Source of the DNA: Deltaproteobacteria bacterium
GTDB taxonomy: Bacteria > Desulfobacterota > Desulfovibrionia > Desulfovibrionales > Desulfomicrobiaceae
DNA: 41,424 bases
Assembly: GCA_009930495.1 (NCBI GenBank)
Contig: RZYB01000005.1
Span: 1 to 41,424 of the forward strand
Direction: 5' to 3'
Shown here in pieces: positions 32,673 through 40,976 of the stretch. Every line of letters starts with the position of its first letter. Position 1 is the stretch's first letter. Position numbers and translations under genes: made by a program. Under the pieces are notes generated by a model that worked only from the letters and a program-made list of their open reading frames with translations, searched no databases and had not been told where the DNA came from.

Positions 32673-33268
32673 TCGTAATGTTGCAGTCGAGCACAGACCT
32701 TTTCCACATAGTTTTGGGTCTCGCTGTAGGGCGGAATACCGCCGTACTTTTCCACGGCGTTCGGGCCGGCGTTATACGCGGCAATGGCCAATCGCCTGTC
32801 GGGGAATTTATCCAGTAAAAAACGCAAATATCGGATGCCCGCGTCGATGTTTTCCGTCGGATTGAAGGGATCGACCAAATCCAGATCCTTTCCCGTGCTT
32901 GGCATGATCTGCATCAGGCCACGGGCTCCCGCCGAAGACACGGCTCCCGCATTAAATCCCGATTCAACATCGATCACGGCCATGACCAAACTCGTGTCGA
33001 TGCCATACTTCGCGCACAAACCAGAAACAATCCCCTCGATCTCTTTCACGCTGCGCCTATCCCGCTTGAAGGCGATCAGCGCGTTCCGGATATAATTGAT
33101 GGACCGTTTGAATCTGTACGGCTTGAACCGCGCGGACGAGGGGATATCCGTGATGCACAACGAGCCATCATCCTTGACTGTGTAATAAAAACCCTTGGCC
33201 AGCGCGGATTCCCACGCTGGCAAGGATAATATCAGGCCCAGCAAACCAAAGGTCACCAAACGTAACAT
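32669..33268 (-). CDS. Lytic transglycosylase (Slt/MltE-like)
   Basis: This 199-residue exported protein is a soluble lytic murein transglycosylase. A signal peptide (residues 1-24, ending ALAK) is followed by a short beta segment (YYTVKDDGSLCITDIPSSAR, a DUF4124-like stretch) and the SLT domain. The catalytic Glu is E102 in VIDVESGFNAGAVSSAGARG, followed by LMQIMPSTG and the AIAAYNAGPNAVEKYGGIPP motif. It cleaves peptidoglycan to anhydro-muropeptides, which fits a neighbourhood of envelope and pilus genes. It starts 18 bases after the mrp stop. Confidence 0.94.
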   Translation of the reverse strand: MLRLVTFGLLGLILSLPAWESALAKGFYYTVKDDGSLCITDIPSSARFKPYRFKRSINYIRNALIAFKRDRRSVKEIEGIVSGLCAKYGIDTSLVMAVIDVESGFNAGAVSSAGARGLMQIMPSTGKDLDLVDPFNPTENIDAGIRYLRFLLDKFPDRRLAIAAYNAGPNAVEKYGGIPPYSETQNYVEKVCARLQHYE

Positions 33269-33286
33269 GGATCTTGAGTTCCTGGT

Positions 33287-34192
33287 TCAGACGTGACTGC
33301 TCGAAGCGGCCTCCAGACTATTTTCGGCCGCCATGATGACCCGCTCGGCCAAATCGAGCAACGCTTTTTTTGCCGGGCAGTCAACATCGAGCATCACAAC
33401 CGGTTTGCCCAGATCGCCAGCGACCACTGTCGCGGGGTCAAGGGGTATGGCGCCCAAAAATTCCAAGCCGTATTTTCGCGCCAGTTCCTCTCCACCGCCC
33501 GTCTTGAACAGGTCGATTTTCTGGGAGCAATGGGGACAGATGAGTCCGCTCATATTTTCCACCACACCCAAGATGTTCGCCTTGACGTACTGCAAAAAAT
33601 TTATCGACTTTCTCACGTCGGCCAGGGAAATTTCCTGAGGCGTGGTGATGACGATGCTCAGGGCGTCCGGGACTGTTTTCAAGACCGCCATGGGCTCGTC
33701 ACCCGTGCCTGGAGGGGAATCGATGACCAGAAAATCCAACTCGCCCCAGTCCACGTCGGACACGAATTGGCGAATCGCCGAAGTTTTCATGGGGCCCTTC
33801 CACAACACGGCCTGATCCGGGTCCTTGAGCAAGGACTCCATGGACACCACCGACAGGTTCTCGCTGTATCGTTTCGGAAGAATACCGTGGTTTTGATCGA
33901 TCTCCAACAAGCCGGTCAGTCCAAGAAGATGGGGCACGCTCGGGCCGTGGATGTCCACGTCCAATAATCCGACCTTGTACCCCTTGAGAGCCAGGGCGGC
34001 GGCGAGATTGGTGGACACGGAGCTTTTTCCGACTCCGCCCTTGCCGCTCATGATAAAAAGCTTGTATTTAATCTTCGACAAGGTGGAAGCAATGACCTTG
34101 TCCTGGCGTTCCATTTTGGATTCAGGACTGTCCTGAATCTGGCCCAGTGAATTCTTGCCCGCGCAGGAGGCGCGGGACGACTTTTCAGACAT
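33287..34192 (-). CDS. mrp: Mrp/ApbC-type Fe-S cluster carrier ATPase
   Basis: This 301-residue protein is a Mrp/NBP35 P-loop ATPase that assembles or carries iron-sulfur clusters. The deviant Walker A is GKGGVGKS (50-57), followed by LLDVDIHGPSVPHLLGL, VIDSPPGTGDEPMAV and the cluster-binding C219-x2-C222 in GLICPHCSQK. The short N-terminal extension has one Cys (C10) but not the four-Cys ferredoxin-like motif of NBP35. The ATG at 34192 has AAGGAG upstream. It heads the run toward slt and pgsA. Confidence 0.94.
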   Translation of the reverse strand: MSEKSSRASCAGKNSLGQIQDSPESKMERQDKVIASTLSKIKYKLFIMSGKGGVGKSSVSTNLAAALALKGYKVGLLDVDIHGPSVPHLLGLTGLLEIDQNHGILPKRYSENLSVVSMESLLKDPDQAVLWKGPMKTSAIRQFVSDVDWGELDFLVIDSPPGTGDEPMAVLKTVPDALSIVITTPQEISLADVRKSINFLQYVKANILGVVENMSGLICPHCSQKIDLFKTGGGEELARKYGLEFLGAIPLDPATVVAGDLGKPVVMLDVDCPAKKALLDLAERVIMAAENSLEAASSSHV

Positions 34193-34260
34193 AGAATCTC
34201 CTTGCAAAAAAGAACCACGCCCGGCGAAGTGACTAGGTCTTTCCGACCGATCCGTGGATA

Positions 34261-34902
34261 TTACCAGCCATGGGCCCCGACAAGATCGACAAATGCCACG
34301 GAGCCATGGTTTTCGTGATGAATCCGCCCTTCCTTTTTAAAAATGCGAAGCAGCCGTTGCTCGCGTTTGGCCTCGCCCACCGGGATGACCAAAATCCCGG
34401 GATCCGTCAGCTGGTCCAAAAGGGGCTCGGGCACCTTGGGACCGCCGGCGGTGACGATGATCCGATCAAATGGCCCTTGTTCCGGCCAGCCCAGGGTACC
34501 GTCATCAAGCTTGAGCCACACATTGTGGAACTTCATCCGCGAAAGACGGCTTCGGGCCATGTCGTACAGCGGTTTGACGCGCTCGACGCTGTACACGTCC
34601 GCTTCCATGGCCGCGAGAATCGCGGCTTGATAGCCGGAGCCGGTACCTATTTCAAGGATGCGCATTCGGGGGCGGACAACCAAAAGAGAGGACATGAGGG
34701 CCACGATGTAGGGTTGGGACAGGGTCTGCCCCAAACCGATGGGCACGGCATGGTCGCCGTAGGCTTGAGCTTGAAGGGCTTCATCGACAAAGAGGTGTCT
34801 GGGTACCCGACGCATGGCCGCGAGCACGCGTTGGTCCGTGATCCCGCGAGCCTCGATCTGCTCCAGTACCATTCGTTCGCGAATCCGACGCAAATCCCTC
34901 AA
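34261..34902 (-). CDS. pcm: Protein-L-isoaspartate O-methyltransferase
   Basis: This about 213-residue SAM-dependent enzyme methylates isoaspartyl residues to start repair of damaged proteins. It has the family start [20 protein letters not shown], the substrate loop [16 protein letters not shown], the SAM-binding [14 protein letters not shown], then [20 protein letters not shown] and LVIPVG. I prefer the TTG at 34902 because GGGAG lies about six bases upstream and it gives the usual family N-terminus; an ATG at 34938 would add 12 residues but has no good ribosome binding site. It is divergent from the CBS gene and lies 68 bases upstream of mrp. Confidence 0.93.
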   Translation of the reverse strand: MRDLRRIRERMVLEQIEARGITDQRVLAAMRRVPRHLFVDEALQAQAYGDHAVPIGLGQTLSQPYIVALMSSLLVVRPRMRILEIGTGSGYQAAILAAMEADVYSVERVKPLYDMARSRLSRMKFHNVWLKLDDGTLGWPEQGPFDRIIVTAGGPKVPEPLLDQLTDPGILVIPVGEAKREQRLLRIFKKEGRIHHENHGSVAFVDLVGAHGW

Positions 34903-35074
34903 GGAAACTCCCAGCACGTGAAATTCATGAAAAAACATTGCCAACACGTGCAAACCAAATTTCACATCCCAAGTCAACACAGAGCGCCGAATCGACCCTG
35001 TAACGCCGCGAAAAAAAACCTTTTGCTTGCCCGAACGAACGGATTCATGAACAATATGGGAAAAGGAGACAGCC

Positions 35075-35509
35075 ATGTTCCAGGTAAAAGACATCATGAC
35101 CAAGGACGTTTTCACTCTGAATAGGCGGGACACTCTGAGCGCGGCCAAGGATCTGATGGACTTGGCCCGAATCCGACATATCCCCATTGTCGACGACCAG
35201 GGAAACTTCGCCGGATTGCTCACCCACCGCGACATCCTGGCCGCGACCGTCTCGGTGTTGGCCGGCCTCGACCGCGAAACCCAAAATGAGATCGAGGCCA
35301 GCATTCCCATCCGGGAAATCATGCAGACCGACGTGGTCACGGTCAGCGCCGATCTGTCCCTCAAAATCGCGGCGCGGATGCTTCTGGAGGAAAAATACGG
35401 GTGCCTGCCCGTGGTCTGCGACGGGCATCTGTGCGGCATCATCACCGAAGCGGATTTTCTCCGCCTGACCATGGACCTGATGGACGCAGTGGAGCCGGAT
35501 GAGGATTAA
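35075..35509 (+). CDS. CBS-domain pair protein
   Basis: This 144-residue cytoplasmic protein is a stand-alone Bateman module of two CBS domains, at about 6-60 and 78-135. Motifs include [60 protein letters not shown] and [20 protein letters not shown]. Such proteins bind adenosine nucleotides and regulate partners, but the ligand here is unknown. AAGGAG lies six bases before the ATG. It is convergent with mgtE, which itself carries CBS domains; this may be coincidence. Confidence 0.92.
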   Translation: MFQVKDIMTKDVFTLNRRDTLSAAKDLMDLARIRHIPIVDDQGNFAGLLTHRDILAATVSVLAGLDRETQNEIEASIPIREIMQTDVVTVSADLSLKIAARMLLEEKYGCLPVVCDGHLCGIITEADFLRLTMDLMDAVEPDED

Positions 35510-35552
35510 CTGTCAGCGCCGCGAACTCTTTTCGGACGACATGCAATCAAAG

Positions 35553-35585
35553 CGGGCCAAAGCCGATATACCCGGCTTTGGCCCG
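35553..35585. terminator. Probable bidirectional terminator between CBS and mgtE genes
   Basis: CGGGCCAAAGCCG (35553-35565) and CGGCTTTGGCCCG (35573-35585) make a perfect 13-bp stem with a 7-base loop. It lies between the two convergent genes, 43 bases past one stop and 32 past the other. T-tracts are poor on both strands, so the terminator call rests on position and stem strength. Confidence 0.65.
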
Positions 35586-35617
35586 TGAATGTCGAGCGCC
35601 CCAAAAACGCCCCGTGA

Positions 35618-36955
35618 TCAAAACAAAAATATCGCCGCCAGACCAAGAAAAGTAAAAAAACCAAGACTGTCGGTCAGCGTGGTCAAAAAAATACTGGAGG
35701 CCTGGGCCGGATCTCGGCCGATCTCCTTCAAAATAAGCGGAATGGAAGCTCCGGCCACGGCCCCGATGAGCATGTCCACGCCCAAGGCCACGGACATGAC
35801 CGCGGCCAGGGCCAAATTCCTGGTCCAGCCAAAAAGGCCGGCAAAAACCAAGATTCCGACAATAAGTCCGTTGGCCAGCCCGATCTTGGCCTCCCGGGCC
35901 ACGGCCACCCAACTTTTCTTGCGGTTGAAGCGTTCCATGGCCAACTGCCGGATCATGACCGCCAGGGACTGCTGGCCGGTGTTTCCGGCCTGATTGGCGA
36001 CAATGGGCATGAGCGCGGCCAGGATGGCCATCTGGGCGATGGTCCCCTCGAACATATGGACCACGAAAGCGGACATGGCCGAGTTGAGCACATTGAGCAC
36101 CAGCCATGGCAGACGCTTGCCCAGGGAATACGTCCAGGGCGAGTCCACGGTCTCGTCGGCGCCGGCGCCGACCATGGACTGCATGTCCTCGCTGGCCTCT
36201 TCCTGGATGATGTCGATGACGTCATCGACCGTGACCATGCCCAGAAGCCGTTGCTCGTGATCCACGACGGGCAGGGCGAAAAAATTATAGCGGCTGATCA
36301 GGCGGGCCACTTCTTCCTTGTCCACGTCAAAGGAAACATAAATCAGATTCTGCTCGTGCAGGAGATCCTTGAGGATGGTCCGACCCGGGCTCAGCAGCAG
36401 GTCGCGCAGGGAGAGCACGCCCTTCAAATGGCGGTATTCGTCCACGATATAGGCGTAATACGGGATTTCGCTTTCCTCGACCCGGTCCCGGACAAGGGTG
36501 ATGGCCTGTTGGGCGTTCATGTGCTGATCCAGGGCCAGAATCTCGGTGTTCATGACACCGCCGGCGCTGTCCGGATCGAAGCGCAGCAGGTCCGAGATTT
36601 CCTCGGCATCCTCGCGCTCCAACTTTTTGAAAATGCCGGCTCGCGCCTCCTGGGGCAAATCCTCCAGGATGTCCGCCGCGTCGTCCGGTGACATGACTTC
36701 CAGAATGGCGGCCGCGAAGGACGGAGACAATGTGCTCACGAGGGCAATACGATCGTGCCGTTCCATTTCGGTGATGGATTCGGCCGCGTCCTCCACGTCC
36801 ATCTCCTGGATATATTCGAGCTGTTCGGTCAGGGACAGATTTTCCAACTCGTCGGCCGTGTCGGCCGGATGCTGGCTGTCCAGGGACGTGGCAACCCAAT
36901 CCACGAGGGCGTGGCTCAAAGGCGCGTCTTCGGGCGTATTTTTCTCGGTATTCAT
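35618..36955 (-). CDS. mgtE: Magnesium transporter MgtE
   Basis: This 445-residue protein is a MgtE magnesium channel/transporter. It has the N-terminal superhelical Mg-sensing domain (PADTADELENLSLTEQLEYI, MSPDDAADILEDLPQEARAG), two CBS domains (about 135-255), a plug helix and five transmembrane helices. The pore signature LMPIVANQAGNTGQQSLAVM is intact, and the last helices carry ASSIFLTTLTDSLGFFTFLG. Mg binding to the N and CBS domains is expected to close the pore. Upstream lie 130 bases shared with the divergent bioB operon. Confidence 0.96.
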   Translation of the reverse strand: MNTEKNTPEDAPLSHALVDWVATSLDSQHPADTADELENLSLTEQLEYIQEMDVEDAAESITEMERHDRIALVSTLSPSFAAAILEVMSPDDAADILEDLPQEARAGIFKKLEREDAEEISDLLRFDPDSAGGVMNTEILALDQHMNAQQAITLVRDRVEESEIPYYAYIVDEYRHLKGVLSLRDLLLSPGRTILKDLLHEQNLIYVSFDVDKEEVARLISRYNFFALPVVDHEQRLLGMVTVDDVIDIIQEEASEDMQSMVGAGADETVDSPWTYSLGKRLPWLVLNVLNSAMSAFVVHMFEGTIAQMAILAALMPIVANQAGNTGQQSLAVMIRQLAMERFNRKKSWVAVAREAKIGLANGLIVGILVFAGLFGWTRNLALAAVMSVALGVDMLIGAVAGASIPLILKEIGRDPAQASSIFLTTLTDSLGFFTFLGLAAIFLF

Positions 36956-37037
36956 GACGGATATGGCCTAGTCCAAACGTCTTTACAGGTCAAAGCGCAT
37001 TTCGGATCATCGCTGAAATTTCACACACCGCCCTGGT

Positions 37038-37067
37038 TTGACATCGTCCAAGCCCCCCGCGTATTGC
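37038..37067 (+). promoter_or_regulatory. Candidate sigma-70 promoter of the biotin operon
   Basis: TTGACA (37038-37043) is a perfect -35 box, followed after 18 bases by TATTGC (37062-37067), a partial -10 match. The bioB start codon lies 19 bases further on, so the leader would be only about 12 bases, with GGGA as ribosome binding site. GGTTTGACA here resembles one half of a BirA operator, but I find no matching left half. Confidence 0.45.
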
Positions 37068-37085
37068 CCGGCCACGGGAAAAAAT

Positions 37086-38051
37086 ATGCATCATATCATC
37101 ACAACGCTCACCCAATCCATCCAGAACGGCCTGCGACCGACCGAAGCCCTGGGCCGCGAGCTGGCCCGACTCGGCGACGAGCACACCACCGCCCTGCTCT
37201 GCGCGGCCAACACCATCAAAAACGCCTTTGGCCTGGCGCATTTCACCTGCTCCATCACCAACGCCAAGTCCGGTCGTTGCTCCCAGGACTGCGCCTTCTG
37301 CGCCCAGAGCGCGCACCACGACACCGGCGCGCCAGAGCACCCGCTGTTGCCCCTGGAGCAGATGATTGAGCGCGGCCTGGCCATGCACCGGGCCGGGGCG
37401 CGCTGCTATTCCCTGGTCACCAGCGGCCTCATGCTCTCAAGCCAGGAAATCGACCAGATCTGCGCCTGCCTGCGCGCCTTGCGCGAACAGACGGACCTGG
37501 AACTGAGCGCCTCCCTGGGCCTGCTCACGGACGACTACGCCACCCGCCTCAAAGCCGCTGGTCTGACCCGCTACCACCACAATCTGGAAACGGCCCGCTC
37601 CCATTTCCCGCGCATCTGCACCACCCACGCCTATGACGATGACATCGCCACCATCCGCCGGGCACAGGCGCACGGACTCAAGGTGTGCAGCGGCGGCATT
37701 CTGGGCCTGGGGGAGAGCTTTGATCAACGCATCGAGCTGGCCGCGACCCTGGCCGAACTGGGCGTGGACACCGTGCCGCTCAATTTCCTGTCCCCCATTC
37801 CGGGCACGCCCCTGGGCCAAAGCCCCCTCCTGACGCCGCACGATGCGCTCAAATCCGTGGCCCTGTTCCGGTTCATGCTGCCCACGGCGCACATCACCAT
37901 CGCCGGCGGTCGGGAACGGGTCCTGGGCGATTACCAATCCTGGCTGCCCCTGGCCGGGGCCAACGGACTCATGATCGGCAATTACCTGACCACCAAGGGC
38001 CGCGGCCTGGACCAGGACCGGCGCATGCTGGAGCGGGGACAATGGATCTGA
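37086..38051 (+). CDS. bioB: Biotin synthase
   Basis: This 321-residue radical-SAM enzyme inserts sulfur into dethiobiotin, the last step of biotin synthesis. The SAM cluster ligands are C65, C69 and C72 in SGRCSQDCAFCAQS. Other family blocks are RCYSLVTSG, YHHNLETARSHFP, VCSGGILGLGESFDQRIELA, VPLNFLSPIPGTPLG and the C-terminal GANGLMIGNYLTTKG. I start it at the ATG at 37086 (MHHIITTLTQ), after GGGAAAAA; upstream in-frame codons are not protein-like. It is the first gene of an operon in which every gene overlaps the next; it overlaps the hotdog gene by 10 bases. Confidence 0.96.
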   Translation: MHHIITTLTQSIQNGLRPTEALGRELARLGDEHTTALLCAANTIKNAFGLAHFTCSITNAKSGRCSQDCAFCAQSAHHDTGAPEHPLLPLEQMIERGLAMHRAGARCYSLVTSGLMLSSQEIDQICACLRALREQTDLELSASLGLLTDDYATRLKAAGLTRYHHNLETARSHFPRICTTHAYDDDIATIRRAQAHGLKVCSGGILGLGESFDQRIELAATLAELGVDTVPLNFLSPIPGTPLGQSPLLTPHDALKSVALFRFMLPTAHITIAGGRERVLGDYQSWLPLAGANGLMIGNYLTTKGRGLDQDRRMLERGQWI

Positions 38052-38359
38052 ACCTCGTTTCCGCCAGTGCCGAAGAACGGATCTACGCCTGCCGGCTCGC
38101 ACCGGACGATGCCTGCTTCCACGAGCATTTTCCGGACAATCCGGTTCTGCCCGGATCGCTGGTGGCGGCCTTGAGTCTCCAGGTCGTGCGCGAGGATTTC
38201 GGCCGGACCGACGCCCTGCGCATCGAGCGCTTCACCTTTCGTCGCTTCGCCGCGCCCGGCGCCTACGAACTGCGGATCACGGCCGATGACGGCGCTTTCC
38301 GATGCCGGCTGCTCCAGGAAAACATCATCCATGCCGAGGGGCGGATCACATGCGTCTGA
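38042..38359 (+). CDS. FabZ-like hotdog protein with catalytic His but no Glu
   Basis: This 105-residue protein is a hotdog-fold relative of 3-hydroxyacyl-ACP dehydratases. The FabZ active-site loop is clear: H29 in HFPDNPVLPGSL, the equivalent of HFPGxPxMPGVL. In FabZ the catalytic Glu lies 14 residues after that His; here the position is A43 (SLVAALSLQ). Alone it should lack a complete FabZ-type site. A second hotdog gene in the same operon (40566-40976) has the Glu and lacks the His, so the two may form one heterodimeric enzyme. It probably dehydrates 3-hydroxyacyl intermediates of the pimelate chain. It overlaps bioB and the SDR gene by 10 bases each. Confidence 0.85.
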   Translation: MDLNLVSASAEERIYACRLAPDDACFHEHFPDNPVLPGSLVAALSLQVVREDFGRTDALRIERFTFRRFAAPGAYELRITADDGAFRCRLLQENIIHAEGRITCV

Positions 38360-39066
38360 CCTTCACGGGCGCGCGCGTGCTCATCCTGGGCGGAAGCTGC
38401 TCCCTGGGCCTGGCTCTGATCGATCTGACGCGCGAAACCGGCCTGGCCATCGTCCCCACCCACTCCTCGGATACCGGCCACGCGGCCCTGGCGGAACGTT
38501 TTCCGGACCTGGCCGCGCGCAGCCCGCGCCTTGATCTGGGAGATCCGGCCAGCGTGGACGCCCTGGAACGGGACGCGGATTATGTGATCGACTTCGCCCA
38601 CGCCCGCTTCGAAGCCCTCATGGCCGCCAGCACCGAAGCCGACGCCTATTTCGCGGCCCAGATCGCCGGCCGCCAGCGCCTGCTCCGCCACCTGGGACGG
38701 GCCATGCTGACCCGACGCTTCGGCCGCCTGATCCATGTCTCGTCCACGGCGGCCTGCCTCCCGGCCGAGGGCCAGGGGTTTTACAGCGCGGCCAAGCGGG
38801 CCGGCGAGGCCCTGTATCAGGCCCTGGGTCTGGAACTTGGCCCGCGCGGCGTGACCAGCGTCAGTCTGCGCCTGGGCCTGCTCGATGCCGGGCGCGGTGC
38901 GAATTTTCTGGACACGGCCGACCGCCGCGCCACCCTCAAAGCCCCGCTGGTGACCACGGACCAGGCCGCGTCCACGCTTCTTTTCCTGATGTCGGACCAA
39001 GCCCTGGCCTTCACCTGCACGACCCTGACCATGGACGCCGGACTGACGGCGCGCAAACACATATGA
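38350..39066 (+). CDS. FabG-like short-chain dehydrogenase/reductase
   Basis: This 238-residue protein is an SDR of the 3-oxoacyl-ACP reductase type. The Rossmann loop reads LILGGSCSLGLALIDL, slightly altered from TGxxxGIG. The catalytic Ser is S131 or S132 (HVSSTAA), with Y145 and K149 in FYSAAKRAG. The C-terminal LTMDAGLT resembles FabG's vDGG. It is expected to reduce the 3-ketoacyl group on the operon's carrier protein with NADPH. It overlaps the preceding hotdog gene by 10 bases and the ACP gene by 4 (ATGA). Confidence 0.9.
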   Translation: MRLTFTGARVLILGGSCSLGLALIDLTRETGLAIVPTHSSDTGHAALAERFPDLAARSPRLDLGDPASVDALERDADYVIDFAHARFEALMAASTEADAYFAAQIAGRQRLLRHLGRAMLTRRFGRLIHVSSTAACLPAEGQGFYSAAKRAGEALYQALGLELGPRGVTSVSLRLGLLDAGRGANFLDTADRRATLKAPLVTTDQAASTLLFLMSDQALAFTCTTLTMDAGLTARKHI

Positions 39067-39428
39067 ACACCTTGGAAACCATCCGCTCCATTCTAGCCGA
39101 AATTCTCGATCTGGACCCGACGGACATCACGGCCGACACCTATGTCATCCGCGACCTGGAAGCCGAATCCATCGACCTGCTGGAAATCGGCGTGGCCATC
39201 CAGCATCGTCTTGGGACCCAGGTCGACGACGACACCCTGTTCCTGAAAAACCTACGCATCCAGCTCGCGCGGGCCGAACAGAACCAGACCGCGCCCCTCG
39301 ATCTTCTGACCGAAACCTACCCCCACCTGGATGCCGCGCGGCTGCGCCAGATACTGGACGATGTCCAGGCCGGACCGGTGCTGCGCGTGCGCGATCTGGT
39401 CGCCTATGTCGATGCCGCCCACAGCTGA
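39063..39428 (+). CDS. Acyl carrier protein with an internal insertion
   Basis: This 121-residue protein is an acyl carrier protein. Helix I (MNTLETIRSILAEILDLDPT) and the phosphopantetheine site S36 in DLEAESIDLLEIGVAIQHRL are typical. Ordinary ACPs are about 78 residues with the last helix about 27 residues after the Ser. Here the matching helix (VLRVRDLVAYVDAAH) lies about 70 residues after it, so about 45 extra residues (roughly 53-104, including LLTETYPHLDAARLRQILDD) are inserted before helix IV. This suggests a carrier recognised only by partners of its own operon. It overlaps the SDR gene by 4 bases and the ketosynthase by about 23. Confidence 0.9.
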   Translation: MNTLETIRSILAEILDLDPTDITADTYVIRDLEAESIDLLEIGVAIQHRLGTQVDDDTLFLKNLRIQLARAEQNQTAPLDLLTETYPHLDAARLRQILDDVQAGPVLRVRDLVAYVDAAHS

Positions 39429-40572
39429 ATCACCGCGCCGGGTGGTTGTCACGGCCAGCGGATTCCTCCTCCCCCTGGGCCGGGACGAGGTCAGCCTCCT
39501 GGCCGGTCTGGACGCGCCCCACGGCCCCTTCGTGGCAGCCCTCCAGGACCCGGAAGTGGCGGTCTGTCCGGTTCCGGACTTCGACCTCAAAGCCTTCACC
39601 GGCCGCTTCAAGGACGCCCGCTACCTGACCCGTGGCCAACAACTTTGTCTGGCCGCGGCCATCCGCGCCGTGGAACGCTCCGGCCTGAACCCGACCGCCC
39701 TGAATCAAGCCGGGCTGTTCCTGGGCCTGGGGCCCAATCTCGAAGCCAGCCCCCGTACGGACAGAGCCCTGTGGCTCCTTGACTACCTGCCCAACACGGT
39801 CGCCGCCGCCATGGCCAAATTTTTGGGAGTGCACGGTGAAAACCTGACCATCCTGACGGCCTGCGCGGCCTCGACCCAGGCCTTGGGCCAGGCTTTCCGG
39901 GCCATCCGTCACGGTCTGGCCGACGTGGCCCTGGCCGGCGGCGGGGACTCGCGCCTGTCCGGCCCCGGCATCGCCGCCTACAAGCAGGCCGGTGTTCTGG
40001 CCTCGGGCTGGAGCCGGCCGGAATTGGCCTGCCGCCCCTTTGACCGCGCCCGCTCGGGCTTTGCCATCGGCGAGGGCGGGGCCATGTTCGTGCTTGAAAG
40101 TCTGGAGCACGCACGAAAGCGCGGGGCCGTCATCCTGGCCGAAATCACCGGCGCGGCCTCGTCCCTGGACGGTCACGCCCTGACCGGCCCGGACCCGGAC
40201 GGCCGCGCCGCTCGCCAGGCCGTGGCCCGTTGCCAAAACGAACCCGGCGCGGTCATCGTCGCCCACGGCACGGGCACGGTCCTGAACGACGCCATCGAGG
40301 CCGAAGTCCTGGCCGCCAGCGCGCCCCTGGCCGTTGTCGCCTTCAAATCGCGCATCGGGCACCTAGCCGCGGCCTGCGGCGCGGCGGAACTGGCCCTGGC
40401 CCTGGCCTGCGCCAAACGCGGCCTGTTCCCGGCCATCGCCAATCTGAACGATCCGCAACGGCCGGACCTGCCCTTTCTGCGCCTCCCCACGCGGCTTGCG
40501 CCCAAAACCCTGCTCATCCAGAGTTTTGGGTTCGGCGGCCAGAATGCCTGCCTGGAGATCCGGCCATGGTAG
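39406..40572 (+). CDS. Beta-ketoacyl-ACP synthase (FabF/KAS II-like)
   Basis: This 388-residue protein is a thiolase-fold condensing enzyme of the KAS I/II class, with a full Cys-His-His triad: C153 in TACAASTQAL, H287 in VAHGTGTVLND and H319 in FKSRIGHLAAACG (with K314). The gatekeeper region SFGFGGQNACLEI is also present. Unlike BioZ, which is a KAS III, this enzyme should extend an acyl chain on ACP with malonyl-ACP. Its residues 111-140 differ from housekeeping FabF (about 25 residues shorter overall), which may reflect a carboxylated substrate. The start is uncertain (39406 or 39412, both within the ACP gene). It overlaps the next gene by 7 bases. Confidence 0.92.
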   Translation: MSMPPTAESPRRVVVTASGFLLPLGRDEVSLLAGLDAPHGPFVAALQDPEVAVCPVPDFDLKAFTGRFKDARYLTRGQQLCLAAAIRAVERSGLNPTALNQAGLFLGLGPNLEASPRTDRALWLLDYLPNTVAAAMAKFLGVHGENLTILTACAASTQALGQAFRAIRHGLADVALAGGGDSRLSGPGIAAYKQAGVLASGWSRPELACRPFDRARSGFAIGEGGAMFVLESLEHARKRGAVILAEITGAASSLDGHALTGPDPDGRAARQAVARCQNEPGAVIVAHGTGTVLNDAIEAEVLAASAPLAVVAFKSRIGHLAAACGAAELALALACAKRGLFPAIANLNDPQRPDLPFLRLPTRLAPKTLLIQSFGFGGQNACLEIRPW

Positions 40573-40976
40573 GCGATTTCACGGCCCGCTTCGATCCGGC
40601 CCTGGCCCTGTGGCGCATCGAGGCCTGCTCGGCCACGGCCATCACGACCCGCACGAAGCCCAACCCGCCCGACTATCTGATCCTGGAAGCCCTGGCCCAG
40701 ACCTGCGGCATGCACGCCCGCTGGCTGCACGATTTCCGCGAACAGGTCTTTCTGGTGTCCCTGGCCGGCCTGGTTTATCCCGACGATCACGGCGCGGCCG
40801 GCTGCCTCGTCCAGGCCGAACTGACCGGTCAGACCGGCGCGGCCTTCAGCTACGCGGCGCGCCTGGACAATGGCCCGGCCTGCCGCGTGACCATGGGCCG
40901 TCTGCCCACCGCGCCCGACACGACTCTTTTTCGCGAGCGATTCCAATGCTTGATCACCCCATCGCCCAACGTCTGA
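40566..40976 (+). CDS. Second hotdog protein, with catalytic Glu but no His
   Basis: This 136-residue protein is a second hotdog-fold dehydratase- or ApeI-like protein. The central helix reads PPDYLILEALAQTCGMHARW, matching FabZ's GVLxxEAmAQ, so E41 occupies the catalytic acid position. There is no His anywhere in the first 49 residues; the FabZ His position, 14 residues earlier, is T27. It complements the first hotdog protein of the operon, which has the His and lacks the Glu. FabA/FabZ sites are built across a dimer interface, so a heterodimer would have one complete site. Its start overlaps the ketosynthase by 7 bases and its end overlaps bioF by 31. Confidence 0.82.
   Translation: MVGDFTARFDPALALWRIEACSATAITTRTKPNPPDYLILEALAQTCGMHARWLHDFREQVFLVSLAGLVYPDDHGAAGCLVQAELTGQTGAAFSYAARLDNGPACRVTMGRLPTAPDTTLFRERFQCLITPSPNV

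Noticed and set aside
36956-37085. BirA operator upstream of bioB
   Set aside because: GGTTTGACA resembles a right half-site, but no matching left half at a spacing of 14-16 bases was found. I list only the promoter candidate.
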